Assembly (NCBI RefSeq): GCF_026151205.1
Contig: NC_087072.1
Location: forward strand, 6,062,084-6,126,083
Source of the DNA: Bolinopsis microptera
Lineage: Eukaryota > Ctenophora > Tentaculata > Lobata > Bolinopsidae
DNA: 64,000 nucleotides
Direction of reading: 5' to 3'
The notes under the pieces are model-generated. The model did not search any database and was not told the origin of the DNA. It was given only the letters and a program-made list of their open reading frames with translations. The translations under genes were made by a program, and so were the position numbers. Shown piece after piece: positions 23,175 to 33,800 of the stretch (positions within the stretch are counted from its first letter, which is position 1; each line of letters begins with the position of its first letter).

Positions 23175-24023
23175 TGTATCACGTGGTGACCCCCACTGTT
23201 GCTTCACTATAGTGGAGTTTCGACGATACAGGCAACAGGGGGAGCCGCGCACTAGTGCGCGGCGGGTCATACAACCAACAACGTATGACAAGCGTGCGTT
23301 ACTTTGTAGCACTTGCATCGGGCTTTCGTTTCCCCCGTCTAATATTTCGAGAAGAAAGTGGCGCGCGCTACTTCGAAGAAATTAAAACGAGTAACATGAC
23401 CAATGACATCCGTCAAGCTCGATGATAATTTGCTAGCTTTGTTGTATGTTATCATTGTATCACGCGGTGACCCCCACGGTCGCTTCACTATAGTGGTGAA
23501 GAAGACGCTACCCCTGCTACAGGGGGAGCCGCGCACTTCGTGCGCGGCGGGTCATACAACGTATGACAATGTTATCAGCTGTTGTAACTTTCGATAAGAA
23601 GTGCTTGTCTTGTAGCGCAATGTTGTCATACGTTGTATGACCTGCCGCGCACGAAGTGCGCGGTTTCACTATGGTTTCACTATGGTTTATCGTCAGGACG
23701 ATAAACCATAGTGAAACGACCGTGGGGGTCGCAACGTGATACAAGCGCAATGCACTATATACCATACGCGCTGAGCTGCGAAGGATTGACATCGTGAATC
23801 AATGATCGTTTTTTAGTGTGATCATTGTGTAGCCTGCATACAAGAACAGTATTACCTGTACTGGGGACCCCAGGCTATTATGTTTATAAAAATAGCCTGG
23901 CTTGTCGTACGTTGTAGCATGTAGACCTGCTGCACACGAGTGCGCGGCTGTATCGTGGCCACGGTACTAGTGAATACCCACTTTGACTTAGTGAAACAAA
24001 AATGGGGGTCACGACGTGATACA
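23175..24023. repeat. Four clustered copies of a ~115-bp hairpin-rich element
   Basis: Copies lie at 23175-23290 and 23456-23568 (plus) and at 23624-23744 and 23903-24023 (minus). Each starts near TGTATCACG with GTGACCCCCAC and ends in ATACAACGTATGACA or close to it. Inside are a TTCACTATAGTG hairpin and a GCCGCGCAC-GTGCGCGGC hairpin. There is no coding capacity. The unit is unclassified. Confidence 0.7.
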
Positions 24024-24340
24024 AAGCCTGGTGCATTTGAACCCTTTCATTTTTTGCGATTATTTTCATACAGAATCCACAGTAATCATAAAAAATGTGT
24101 AGTATAGGCTTACCTTCAATATAAAGTTGGTTTCATTCAAAAATATTGATATTTGACTAATTTAATTTTATTGGCCAAAATCGATCAAATTTGGTGCGTA
24201 TGCCCAAATATGGTTATATGGTGTTTTAGCTCATAACTTTGACGGATGTTACTCGTCTAAATTTCTTCGAAGTAGCGCGCGCCGCTTTCTTCTCGATGGC
24301 ACGAGCTACGAAATAGCTCGCACCGGGCCAAATCATTAAC

Positions 24341-25082
24341 AATGGTCAACTCATAACTCCTGACGGAGAAACTGAATTGTTCGAGATACTTGCAGGTGTG
24401 TTACAGGGTGATACCTTAGCACCTTACCTCTTTGCAATAGTCATCGACTACTGTATGAGGCAAGCCATAGGCGATGATGCGGAGCGACTTGGACTCACTC
24501 TCGAACGTAGAAAAAGCAGAAGAGTAGTGCCCAAGATCATCACCGATGCAGATGATATAGCACTTATATCTGAGGACATAGACAAGGCTAACGAGTTCCT
24601 GCTCAGAGTAGAATCGGCGGCAGCAAACGTGGGACTACACATAAACGAAGGCAAGACCAAGGTCATGACACTGAATATGGAGGATCGATCTAGCGACCTA
24701 CAAAGTCGATCCGGAGAAGCCATAGAAAATGTAGATGATTTCATCTACTTAGGCTCCTGGATTGAGAGCACAGATAGGGAGATAAGGGTTAGAAAAGGAA
24801 AAGCGTGGGGTGCCCTACATAGACTGAAGGATATCTGGAAATCCAAACTCGCAAAGAGCCTCAAGATTAGAGGCTGTTCATAGCGGCTTGTGAATCAGTA
24901 CTGCTCTACGGATCAGAAACCTGGACACTGACAAAGGCTCAAGAGAAAAGTTTGGATGGAACATACACAAAGATGTTGCGTATGGTGCTGGGTATCTCAT
25001 GGAAGGACAAGGTCAGCAATATAACTTTGTATGGTAGCCTCCCAAGGCTGTCAAACAAGTTACGAAGCAGGAGATTAAAAAT
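24341..25082 (+). pseudogene. Non-LTR reverse transcriptase fragment
   Basis: The frame from about 24350 to 24883 encodes the RT palm from ILAGVLQGDTLAPYLFAIVI through the active site IITDADDIALISED to the thumb-side GLHINEGKTKVMTLN. After a frame shift near 24883 it continues as ACESVLLYGSETWTLTKAQE and KMLRMVLGISWKD to about 25082. There the sequence switches to another element. The fingers and endonuclease are absent. The 5' end abuts the inverted GC-rich unit at 24232-24350. This is a broken copy; the clade is not assigned. Confidence 0.8.
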
Positions 25083-27376
25083 GGCGGGACACTGCATCCC
25101 GCCAAAAAGCCAAAGGCATACTCATGCAATGCAGGAGAGCCATTGGACCAACATGGGGGTTCACCCCCAAGACCATGAAATGGATATATACAGCTGTTGT
25201 CAGACCTTCCTTGACATACGCTGCGACAATCTGGCTCAATGGTGTGTCCAAAAAACATAACTTAACAATCCTAAGCAGCGTACAGCGCAGCGGGTAGGGA
25301 ATTTTCTCATAACAGGTCCACAGGAGGGTTAGTGGTTACCATCAACTCCTGGAGCAGCTCTAGACATCATCACCGGAATTATCCTCATTAACCTGGTGAT
25401 AGAAGATGAAGCAGCAAAAGGAGCTCTTAGACTCAAATCAAACAACCACTAGATATATGAGCCGATGGTTAACAAGAAGGGCAACCTAACCAGTACCCAC
25501 CCACTCAGAACTAAACGAACAGTTATTAATTAAAGGCTATCAATCTCAATTCTGAAGGGCAAGATCAACACTCAACAGACTACATCACTGAATGTTGACA
25601 CAGAAATTCCTCGACTCTCAGAGTATGAGGAAATCGAGAACGATACCAACAACATACAATGCTACACAGACGGCTCCAAAATGAATGAACAAGTTGGAGC
25701 AGGAGTGCACATTGTGAATAACCACACCCCTCCACGTGAGGAGTCCTACCACCTAGGAACTAACTCAACCGTCTTCCAGGCTAAGACCTTTGCCGTAGGT
25801 GCAGCGGCAAAAATATCACGGGAATCTGGAACCATAACTAGAAAAATCATCATAAACTGTGATAGCCAGGCGACAATAATGGCAATGAGTAATACCAAAG
25901 TCAAATCTAAAAGCACCAGCACAGCAATACGTTTTTTTTAAATTTTTTAAAGAGAGGCTGGGCCAAGATAGCCCACGAGAGGATAGCATTGAGATGCTCT
26001 GCCTACCTCTGGGGTGTGGCAACCCTGGGGAAGGTTTCCGGTGAAATCAGAGTGAACGGTGGAAGATGGTGTAATAAGTGATATGAGTCAAAATGATACG
26101 CTTAAGTGCCAGCTGGGTTTGGAAAAGTAAAACGAGACGAAATAGCATATAAGATAATACTTTAAGTCACCCCGGTCTGATCCAGCTCTTCCGGCACAAT
26201 TAAGCGTTTGGTGCGGTTTGCGAAATTGACAATTGTGGTGATGTGTTGGTTGTCGAATATGTCATTGACAGAGAGGTAGTAGTCCTGGAAATATTGACCT
26301 CTAATTTGGGCAATAGCCGGACACTGTCCGAGGAAGTGTGAGACAGTTTCCTCTCCGTCGCCGCACATGGGACAAGCACTGGTGTTTGATTTGCAATTGG
26401 TGTGAAGGTGTTTATTTAGGCCGCAGTGACCCGTGATGAGGTGAACTGCAGTTCTGTAATCTTGTCTGTTGTTGCTGAGTGTAGTGTTGAGGTTTTTGAT
26501 GATTTTGGCGTGCTTGTGGCCGAGTGTCAGTTTGGTGTGTCTGGGACCGTCAGTTAACCAAGTTTCCTGATTCAGTCTGTTGACTTTGTTGTCGATTTGA
26601 CGCTTGATGTAGGATTGTGGAATTGGACACTTCAAAGTGGATTCACTGACTGTACCAAGCTTGGCCAGCTCATCTGCTTTTTGTGTGCTGCAATCCATCG
26701 TATCTCTAGCGTGTTGTTGGATCCGAGTGAATTAAGAGAGTCGTAACAATCTCTTGTAGTTCTACTCCGCGTTGAAAGTGCGCTTAACCAACTAGCAATG
26801 GACAATCAAATCCTACTACGATGGATACCAGCCCACAAAGGCTATGATGGTAACGAAAAGGCAGACTCTCTTGCCAAACAAGGCTCTGATAACTTGGACT
26901 CCGCCCAAGTGCTACTACCACTACCAAAAGTATTATTATACTATATGGAAGGGAGCACTGCGGAGTATAAGTCATCGGAAAATGAGGGAAAGATGTAGAA
27001 CGTTGTCCAACACTCATTTTGTACGAGTATGGAGACACAAGTTCGCCAGATCAATCCCATAACTTGGCAAAGAGAGCACAAGAACAGCGATACAATTCCT
27101 TATATTACTGGACATTGTGAACTAAACTACCATATTAATAAGGTCAAGCCGACAACGGTCGCTAAAAGTAAAACTTGTCCACACTGTCTCATGGAAGAGG
27201 AGATAATGAACCACTTTATTGGTCAGTGCCCGAAGTGGTCTTTCAAACGAAGAGGATACTTTGACTCCGTCTATCTTAATGTGACAGACATAGTGGACAA
27301 GTTCTCACTACCAAGGATCATCGGCTTCATACAAGCAACAAAACGATTCACTAAATGTGGAGAAAACAAAGTTTAA
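25083..27376 (+). pseudogene. R1/I-like element C-terminal part with RNase H, split by a later insertion
   Basis: Plus-strand pieces of one decayed element. At about 25150-25310 lies a post-RT segment, KWIYTAVVRPSLTYAATIWL, in a broken frame. At about 25560-25930 lies an RNase H domain with CYTDGSKMNEQVGAGVHIV and the Asp of INCDSQATIMAMS. At about 26775-27376 come the rest of RNase H (LLRWIPAHKGYDGNEKADSL) and a zinc knuckle CPHCLMEEEIMNHFIGQCP. A minus-strand element (25931 to about 26770) splits the RNase H domain between STSTAIR and ESALNQLA. RNase H after RT is typical of the I/R1-type groups of non-LTR elements. Stops and frame shifts make it non-functional. Confidence 0.8.
25931..26770 (-). 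mobile_element. 5'-truncated non-LTR element inserted antisense
   Basis: The minus-strand frame 26162-26698 encodes the end of an RNase H domain (TQKADELAKLG) followed by a zinc knuckle CPMCGDGEETVSHFLGQCP and a short tail. It is clearly related to the element it interrupts. A T-run at about 25930-25948 on the plus strand is the expected poly(A) tail of a minus-strand insertion, and the 5' truncation falls within RNase H. I could not define the target-site duplication. Confidence 0.75.
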
Positions 27377-27900
27377 CTTTTTCCATTAATAAATATTTTA
27401 CCGGGGTAAGCACAGGGCTCCAATGCTCTATCTTACAGTGGTCATGATCTATCCTAGATAGTAATAATGACCACAGCCTCCTTCGGCCTTCGAAGAAGAA
27501 GGTGTGCAAAGGATTATAAATCGAATGCAAAATGAGTAGAGCTGGTAGTGAGATCAGTGGAGAAGCATCACACTGGGCTCCATGCTTTGTAGTAAAGCAG
27601 ACATTCAGCGTAGGATTAGTCTACTCTAGGTTATGCTGCTTTCAATAAGTAATCCTTAAATTGAACATAACTCACTAGCTGAAGTAGCACTGAATTGTCG
27701 GATTAAAACTTGTGAATCTAACCTCCAACTCGCCATTTTTGAGATTCAAGCAAATCGAGGATGTTCAAAGGGTGCAGGATATTCAACTCGTCAAAATACC
27801 GGTGGAAATTATTTGGTAGCCCCTAAAATGACTCAGCTCTTCCAGATCCAGTCTTATCCTTAAATTGGACATAACTCACTAGCTGAAGTAGCACTGAATT
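27377..27900. other. Non-coding spacer with local duplication
   Basis: No ORF. About 50-70 bp beginning CCTTAAATTGAACATAACTC at about 27653-27722 recur at 27857-27900, where the second copy is split by the MITE that follows. Confidence 0.6.
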
Positions 27901-28254
27901 AGGGGCCATCTACTTAGGACGTCCAGCAAATAGGGAGGGGGTGGTTTTGGAATTCCGGACTAATCCGGACAGGGGGAGGGGGGTGGTTTCTTCAAATCCG
28001 TCCGGAAATTTTGGCAGAATTAACGAAAAAGTGTCATTTCAACTCTTTGACAATGAATTCGAGTTGATTTTATTTGTACTCTTAACACTTAAAAGTAGCT
28101 GGAAATCCGGTCGTCCGGGGGAGGGGGCGGGGGGGGGGGGGGGGGGGGGGGGGGTTGGTTTTGAAAATTTTGACACACCCGGACAGGGAGATGGGGGGTG
28201 TTCTGAAAATCTGCGATTTTGGTGGACGTCCTAAGTTAAAGTAGATGGCCCCTT
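27901..28254. mobile_element. MITE with GGGGCCATCTAC inverted ends
   Basis: The left end, GGGGCCATCTACTTAGGACG, and the right end, CGTCCTAAG...GTAGATGGCCCC, are inverted copies; the right one has a short insertion. The interior has two inverted blocks around CCGGACAGGGGGAGG and a G-run at about 28128-28154. There is no ORF. The 27653-27722 duplicate gives the uninterrupted target sequence, so the insertion is directly visible. Bases 1185-1262 match the right half of this element. Confidence 0.8.
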
Positions 28255-28804
28255 GTTGGATTAAAACTTGTGAACCCAGAAAACCTTACCGGAACGTTAT
28301 TTTTACGAGGCGAATATTTTGCAAAAAACCGGAAGTCTCTATCTCTTTTACTTTCGAAGATAGGCCCCAGCTAGGAGTAGTAAGGTTTCCTGGGCATTGA
28401 CCTTCAACTTTTGATTCTTCAAACCTTGACTCTTCAATCTTCACTCTCTAGACTCCATCAAATTAGTCATCTACCTGTTAATTACCGTTTCACTATTTCA
28501 TCGATCTGGATAACCCAGCAAACCTTACTCGCTCCCACTAAATGACTAATATAAATCGCTCGCCTAAATTAAAAAAAATCTTGTGAAAAGGCCCTGAGCA
28601 TTTTACCCTACGTCATGGGGGTGATTCGTAATCAGCGTCCAAAAATACATCGATTTGTTGGAGCGGCAGAACTCAGGTGATGGATAATATTAATTTTTTG
28701 CGATTCGATACTATTATAAAAACTAGCAGGAACCCGTCTAACACTAAAGTGGTGTCAAGACTCGAGAGACTAAAATAATTATTACCTATTTAATTCGCGT
28801 TTTT
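28255..28804. other. Non-coding spacer with dispersed repeat
   Basis: No ORF. The part at about 28560-28660 is a copy of the dispersed repeat at 21440-21560, in the same orientation, sharing CATTTTACCCTACGTCATG and CAGCGTCCAAAAATACATCG. Confidence 0.6.
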
Positions 28805-29498
28805 GGTAATGTTGCCTTTAGTAAATTTCAGAAAGTTTGGATGAAGAGCAAGATTTCAGTCCGAAGGAAGATCAAAATCTACGAGGCACAAGTAGTCTCT
28901 ATTCTACTCTACAACTGCAACTCCTGGGCTGCACCACTAGCTTCGTTGAATGAACTTGGTAATGTTGCCTTTAGTAAATTTCAGAAAGTTTGGATGAAGA
29001 GCAAGATTTCAGTCCGAAGGAAGATCAAAATCTACGAGGCACAACTCACAAGTAGTCTCTATTCTACTCTACAACTGCAACTCCTGGGCTGCACCACTAG
29101 CTTCGTTGAATGAACTTGATATTGCTCATCGCAAACACCTCCGAAGAATCCTCAACATCAGATGGCCTACTGGGGTTATTTCTAATGAGGCACTCTATGC
29201 TCGTTGTTATGTCACTCCCTTGTCTGTGAGAGTCTCTAAGTTTCGATGGAGAATGTTAGGACATATCTTAAGAGGACAGGAAGACTCACCAGCATACACC
29301 TCTATGTTATTTGCTATAAATTCTGATATTTTTATGGAAGGGAGACGGGGTAGACCATGTTTAAACTTATTAGATGTTATTAGAAAAGACTTGACTAGTA
29401 GAAATCTTGATATTAGACTTAAGAATTTGACTGATTTCGAAGACCTTAGATTTTTAGCTTTAGATAGGGAGGAGTGGAAGAAGTTAGAAGATGGTTGA
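28805..29498 (+). pseudogene. Non-LTR element C-terminal fragment with internal duplication
   Basis: This encodes the same C-terminal domain as the minus-strand element at 17286-17960: FSKFQKVWMKSKISVRRKIK, then IAHRKHLRRILNIRWPTGVI and RGRPCLNLLDVIRKDLTSRN. The first about 153 bp (28805-28957) are repeated directly at 28958 to about 29118. The second copy has a 7-bp insertion (CTCACAA) that breaks the frame. There is no RT domain. The frame from 29106 is open to its stop at 29498. Confidence 0.8.
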
Positions 29499-30813
29499 TG
29501 TTTTTGTTTTCTTTTTTATGCGTTTTGATATCTATATGGTGCCTAGGATGCTCTTTTAAAGAGATATTTCGTACTTTGAAAGATTTACTACTACTACTTT
29601 TGACACCACTCGGGAGTCCAAATTTTGGGCACTAAAATTATTATTCCTTGGCCAATTTTTTATTTTTTCATGCTGATTTGAAGGCCATTAAAGCATTTGA
29701 CCCAGTCAAAAAAGTTTCAGTTTTATATCTTTTACGGTTTTTGCGGAAAGTTGCGTTAAAGTTGATGCCGTGGTGTCAGTAAAATGGCATGGATATATAT
29801 ATATATATATATATCGTCTCGCTTTATATATAGTAAGATATATAAATATATATATATATCATATTTAATATTGCATTACTTATGTATATTCTTATATTGT
29901 AATCAACGGTACGTTATTCTTGACACTTGAAAATTGAAACTTACGACGGCAAGCAGTACCTAGTGCACAGAGGAATACTTGATCAATGATCAAATAATGA
30001 ATACGAATAATTATATAAATATAATTATATAAATATAATTATAATTATATTGATCATTGATTCCTCTGTGTACTGCACCGCTTGCCGTCGTAAGTTTTCA
30101 ACTTTCAATTTTCAACTGTCAAATATAGCGTGCCGTTGATTACAAGTACGACGATTTTTTTCAGTTGAGATCGACACAACTTGTCAACTGCAACCTCAAA
30201 ATGAATTCAGTCAACTGATCGAAAAATGAAACGCAAAATATTTATGGCAAAAATCTAAACAAGCATGATAATATTTACATCAAAAGAAATGCCCGAACCA
30301 TCCTTTTTTCAGTACGGGCAATTAAGGATAATCAGGATGCAACAATTAAAGGACATTTAATTAATATAATCAATAATCACGAGGAAAAACCAGAGATCTT
30401 TAAAAAAAGTAAGTTCTGGAAGTGAAATACTGTGTGGTGTATATATACACCGTTTTAAAAGTAAATACATCTGGATAATACTCTGCTAAAAGCATATTTT
30501 TCGAATTGTCATTCTTTTCGATTTGGGCCTGTTGCAGAGAATTTTTCCATGTTGACAACATTTAAAAGTTAGGTTCAACCACACCCAAACCATATAAATC
30601 TTGTTAAAAGGAAGAAACGTTTAAACGTTAAATTTCTTTTATCTTGAGCAAAATATGTACTTTTTGTTCATTTCCACAAACACAAATTCCAACACTAACA
30701 AAAAGAACTAAATGATAATGGTACAATCTTTACCTAGTTCTGATAAATCATTCGAGTAAACAAAAAACTCTGAGTATAGTCGCTCAAATGCTGCAGATCG
30801 AGTGACGACTGAT
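29499..30813. other. Non-coding region 3' of the dynein gene
   Basis: It contains AT dinucleotide runs (29795-29815, 29850-29862) and the fold-back element at 29897-30145. The rest is AT-rich with no ORF. The part next to 30813 should be the dynein 3' UTR. Confidence 0.5.
29897..30145. mobile_element. Fold-back element with ~95-bp arms
   Basis: The left arm begins TTGTAATCAACGG and the right arm ends CCGTTGATTACAA. Both contain CTTACGACGGCAAGC and CACAGAGGAAT. The centre is an AT-rich TATAAATATAATTA repeat. There is no coding capacity, and I could not define a target duplication. Confidence 0.75.
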
Positions 30814-33800
30814 CTATTTGATGTCACAGAGCAGAGCAGCGCCCCTCAAGGTCCAGTACTCGGGGTTCTGGCTCGTCTTCAACCTCATGTTGGTGATGTA
30901 GGTCAGGTCAGTACGCTGAGGCTTCTTGTAGACTGGACATTCGTACACCTGGGAAAGTGTCAGAGTCAGCAAATCATGTTTACTGGTCACACATTAACAC
31001 AATACCTGCATTGCAATTAGAATTCCAACAAGACACCATCTTTGTATTCAACTATCAAACAAATCATGTTAACAATAACATCAGTCAACTTATCTAAATA
31101 AATCTAAAACTCACTCGTTGAGCCTTCTGTTCCTTGGTCATTTCATTGAGAGCGAACATGTGGACCACAGGGAGTGGTGTGAAGAGTACTTTGGGTGAAG
31201 GTTCAATAAGCCGCATTCCCCTCTTATCCCAACCAGCACCATCCAGTGACAGCCCGTATATGTACACTCCATCTTGGGGTGAACTGAAATACAAGAACCG
31301 TTATTCGACTGAAATGAAAATTTACCATAGGCATAAATGACTTGCTCATCAAGACAAAATTAAAGTCTAATGATTATTGGAAGGATGTGAAGTTGAAGGA
31401 CGCATACCTGGAGACGTCCTCTTTGTTCATCTTTGTCATCTCGTTGAAGAGCTGCACCACATCCAGCGCCCAGCCCTTGTGAGCACGAGTAATCTCCTGT
31501 CTCATCGCAGTCAGGAAACCCTGCACACAATTATTATTAGAGCTGATGAGGCATTATTGTCTTCAATATCTAATCAGCGGGAATGATTATGCAATAATGT
31601 AATAAGTTAATATTATGTAATGATTAATTATTAATTAAAATGTAAACAACTGTGAGTAAATTACCTGAGGATTGAAAAATCCAGTGAGCCAGAACACGTT
31701 AGGTCTGGACTCGAATATCCATGACTTGAACTGCATATCTCTGTCCAGCAATTCGGTGAACCAGAAACCTAGAGTAGAACTGTCCCAGGATATCTTGGAC
31801 CAGGTCTTGGGGACTCGAGCATCGAATATGTTGTCCAAAGCGTCTTTGAGAGAATCGCTCATAATGATTGTACCGTCGATAGCAAGTTGCAAATCTATCA
31901 AAGTTTGTTTCACAACTGTAATGACTTTCTGGATACGATCGATTTCTTGTCTAAGGAAAATGTTCATGGGCTGGAATACTCCGTATTTCATGAGTCTGGC
32001 CTTGACTTCGTGACTGACAAAGTTCTCTGGAACCTTCTCCAACATCTCTGCAGATAATCGGTAGACTAACTCCTCCCTTGTTTCACCTCCTCCAGTTCCT
32101 GCGTCTTTGGGCTGGATGTTGATGATCTTCTCGATGACAGTGTTGGCTGTATTACTCTGGTATGTGATGTCCGCGTTAGGATGCAGACCGAAGGCTTCTG
32201 GTGTGTCCACCTCGGGCAGTTCTTCGTTGATGTAGTTGAGATACTCGTCTACTTTAGCAAAGTTAGGGATTTTGTAGCCCTTGTAGAAGCAGAAGTTGTT
32301 GTTGAAGATGTTCTCGCCCATCCATGTCCTGGTGTAAGTATTCAGTAGGTGTTTGTCGAAGTCATCAGTGACACGACCACCATACTGAACCTCTGCTATC
32401 ATGTAACGAATACAAACCCACGAGACACCTCTCTTAGGATCCATATCGTCCAGATGAGTCTGGACAACCTGAAGACTCGCGGTCAGATCAGACTGGTTAA
32501 ACTCGTATGGAATGTTCCAACCTAGCGGTCCGAACTTTCTCCTTTCTTGGACTGTTGTGTGCAGGAAAGCAAGGTCGTACAACATTGGCTTCCATTGGAA
32601 TGTACTGGAAATGTCAAGTTGCTCCTGAGTCATGTTGTTGTAGGTTCTGGAGAGACCTGCTTTAATACCCTGAGGCGGCTCATTGGTAAACTTGATACTG
32701 TGCTGTAAGAAGTTTATAGGGAACTCAGGATGAGGCTCTGTTGTCATCCATAGTCTGAAGTTAGGATTGATGGATTCGGCGGTTAGGACAGTTGCCAGTA
32801 CCTCGTCCATGAACCCTAGACCCAGATGGCAGTTCTGAAGTAAGACCCAGCAACCATCCGCGAAACTCTGAGCTAGAATTCTTCTAGACGGTACCTCCTG
32901 ACCTTGTCCCATAGAAATATCTCTGCACTCAGTCTTCTTCTTCTTGGCAAAGTTCTTGATGCTTTCAGTGGGATCTGATCCCATGCTCAGGAAACAGATC
33001 AGTGGGCATTTTGCGTGAGTCTCGTCATACAAGAGAGGATAGTTGAGAATAACTGCTTCAGTGAACTTCTTACCCACACTAGCGTTGACGTAGTGTCTTG
33101 CCTGAGGGATGATACGATCTGGACACCACGATCTGATCAGCAATAGTTTACTGAATGACTCATCAACATTGAACTTGTAGTCTGGGATGTCATTTTCTTC
33201 GGGAGCATCAGTATCGAACCAAGCCTTCCATGCTTTATCGTTCCTGGTGACTTGTCCGAGGATTTGAGAAAACCTCGTGAGCTTGCTCAATTGCACCAAG
33301 TTCAGCCAAGTCATATCCATGATCCACTTCTTGGGTTTGGGTTCTACAGAGTTCAGATCAAGAGCGGCACCACCCTTGAAGAAGGTTTGGAACTCTTCTC
33401 CTCGGAGTCGGCCACTGTTGAGATCGATGTTCAGGGAAAGCAGCATGGTGAACAGGAACCTATCCTCTTCGTAGAGACCTCTCATGGTGTACTTGAAGAT
33501 AGCAAATGTCAAGTATTGGATGATAAACTTGATACGTTTAGCAGTGATCGGAGATTTGTCGGATCTTGCCAAACTGATATCAAACTCTATGAGGAACTGA
33601 CGGAGCGATGTCTGGTACATGTTGTTTACCATGGACATACTGACAATCAGGAAATATAGAATACTTCCCCGAGTAGCCACTGGACGGTATTCCTCTCTTG
33701 CAGTGTTGATCTTTATCTCAGTTTCGGCAGCAGTGCTCAACTTTTCACTAACATCTTGGGCAGTTTTCTTGGTAACTTGGAGTACAACAATCAAGTCTTC

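Larger units (their letters stand above)
19568..24340. other. Nest of short dispersed elements, no gene
   Basis: No host exon is visible. The region is a mosaic of short repeated units. The 19520-19570 and 20400-20525 blocks share a TGACC-TATATAAAA motif with 880-1025. A GC-rich unit with GCATCTCGCCGATCT occurs at 20727-20840 (inverted), 21698-21803, 22823-22915 and 23742-23805 (inverted, partial), and at 1036-1107. A unit carrying GCGCGCTACTTCGAAG and GAGTAACATCCGTCAA occurs at 22603-22740, about 23340-23420 and, inverted, 24232-24350. A block with CCTTATCAGACCTCATTAGC occurs at 21826-21886 and 22262-22328. These are probably non-autonomous DNA elements or SINE-like repeats; I could not assign families. 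Confidence 0.6.
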
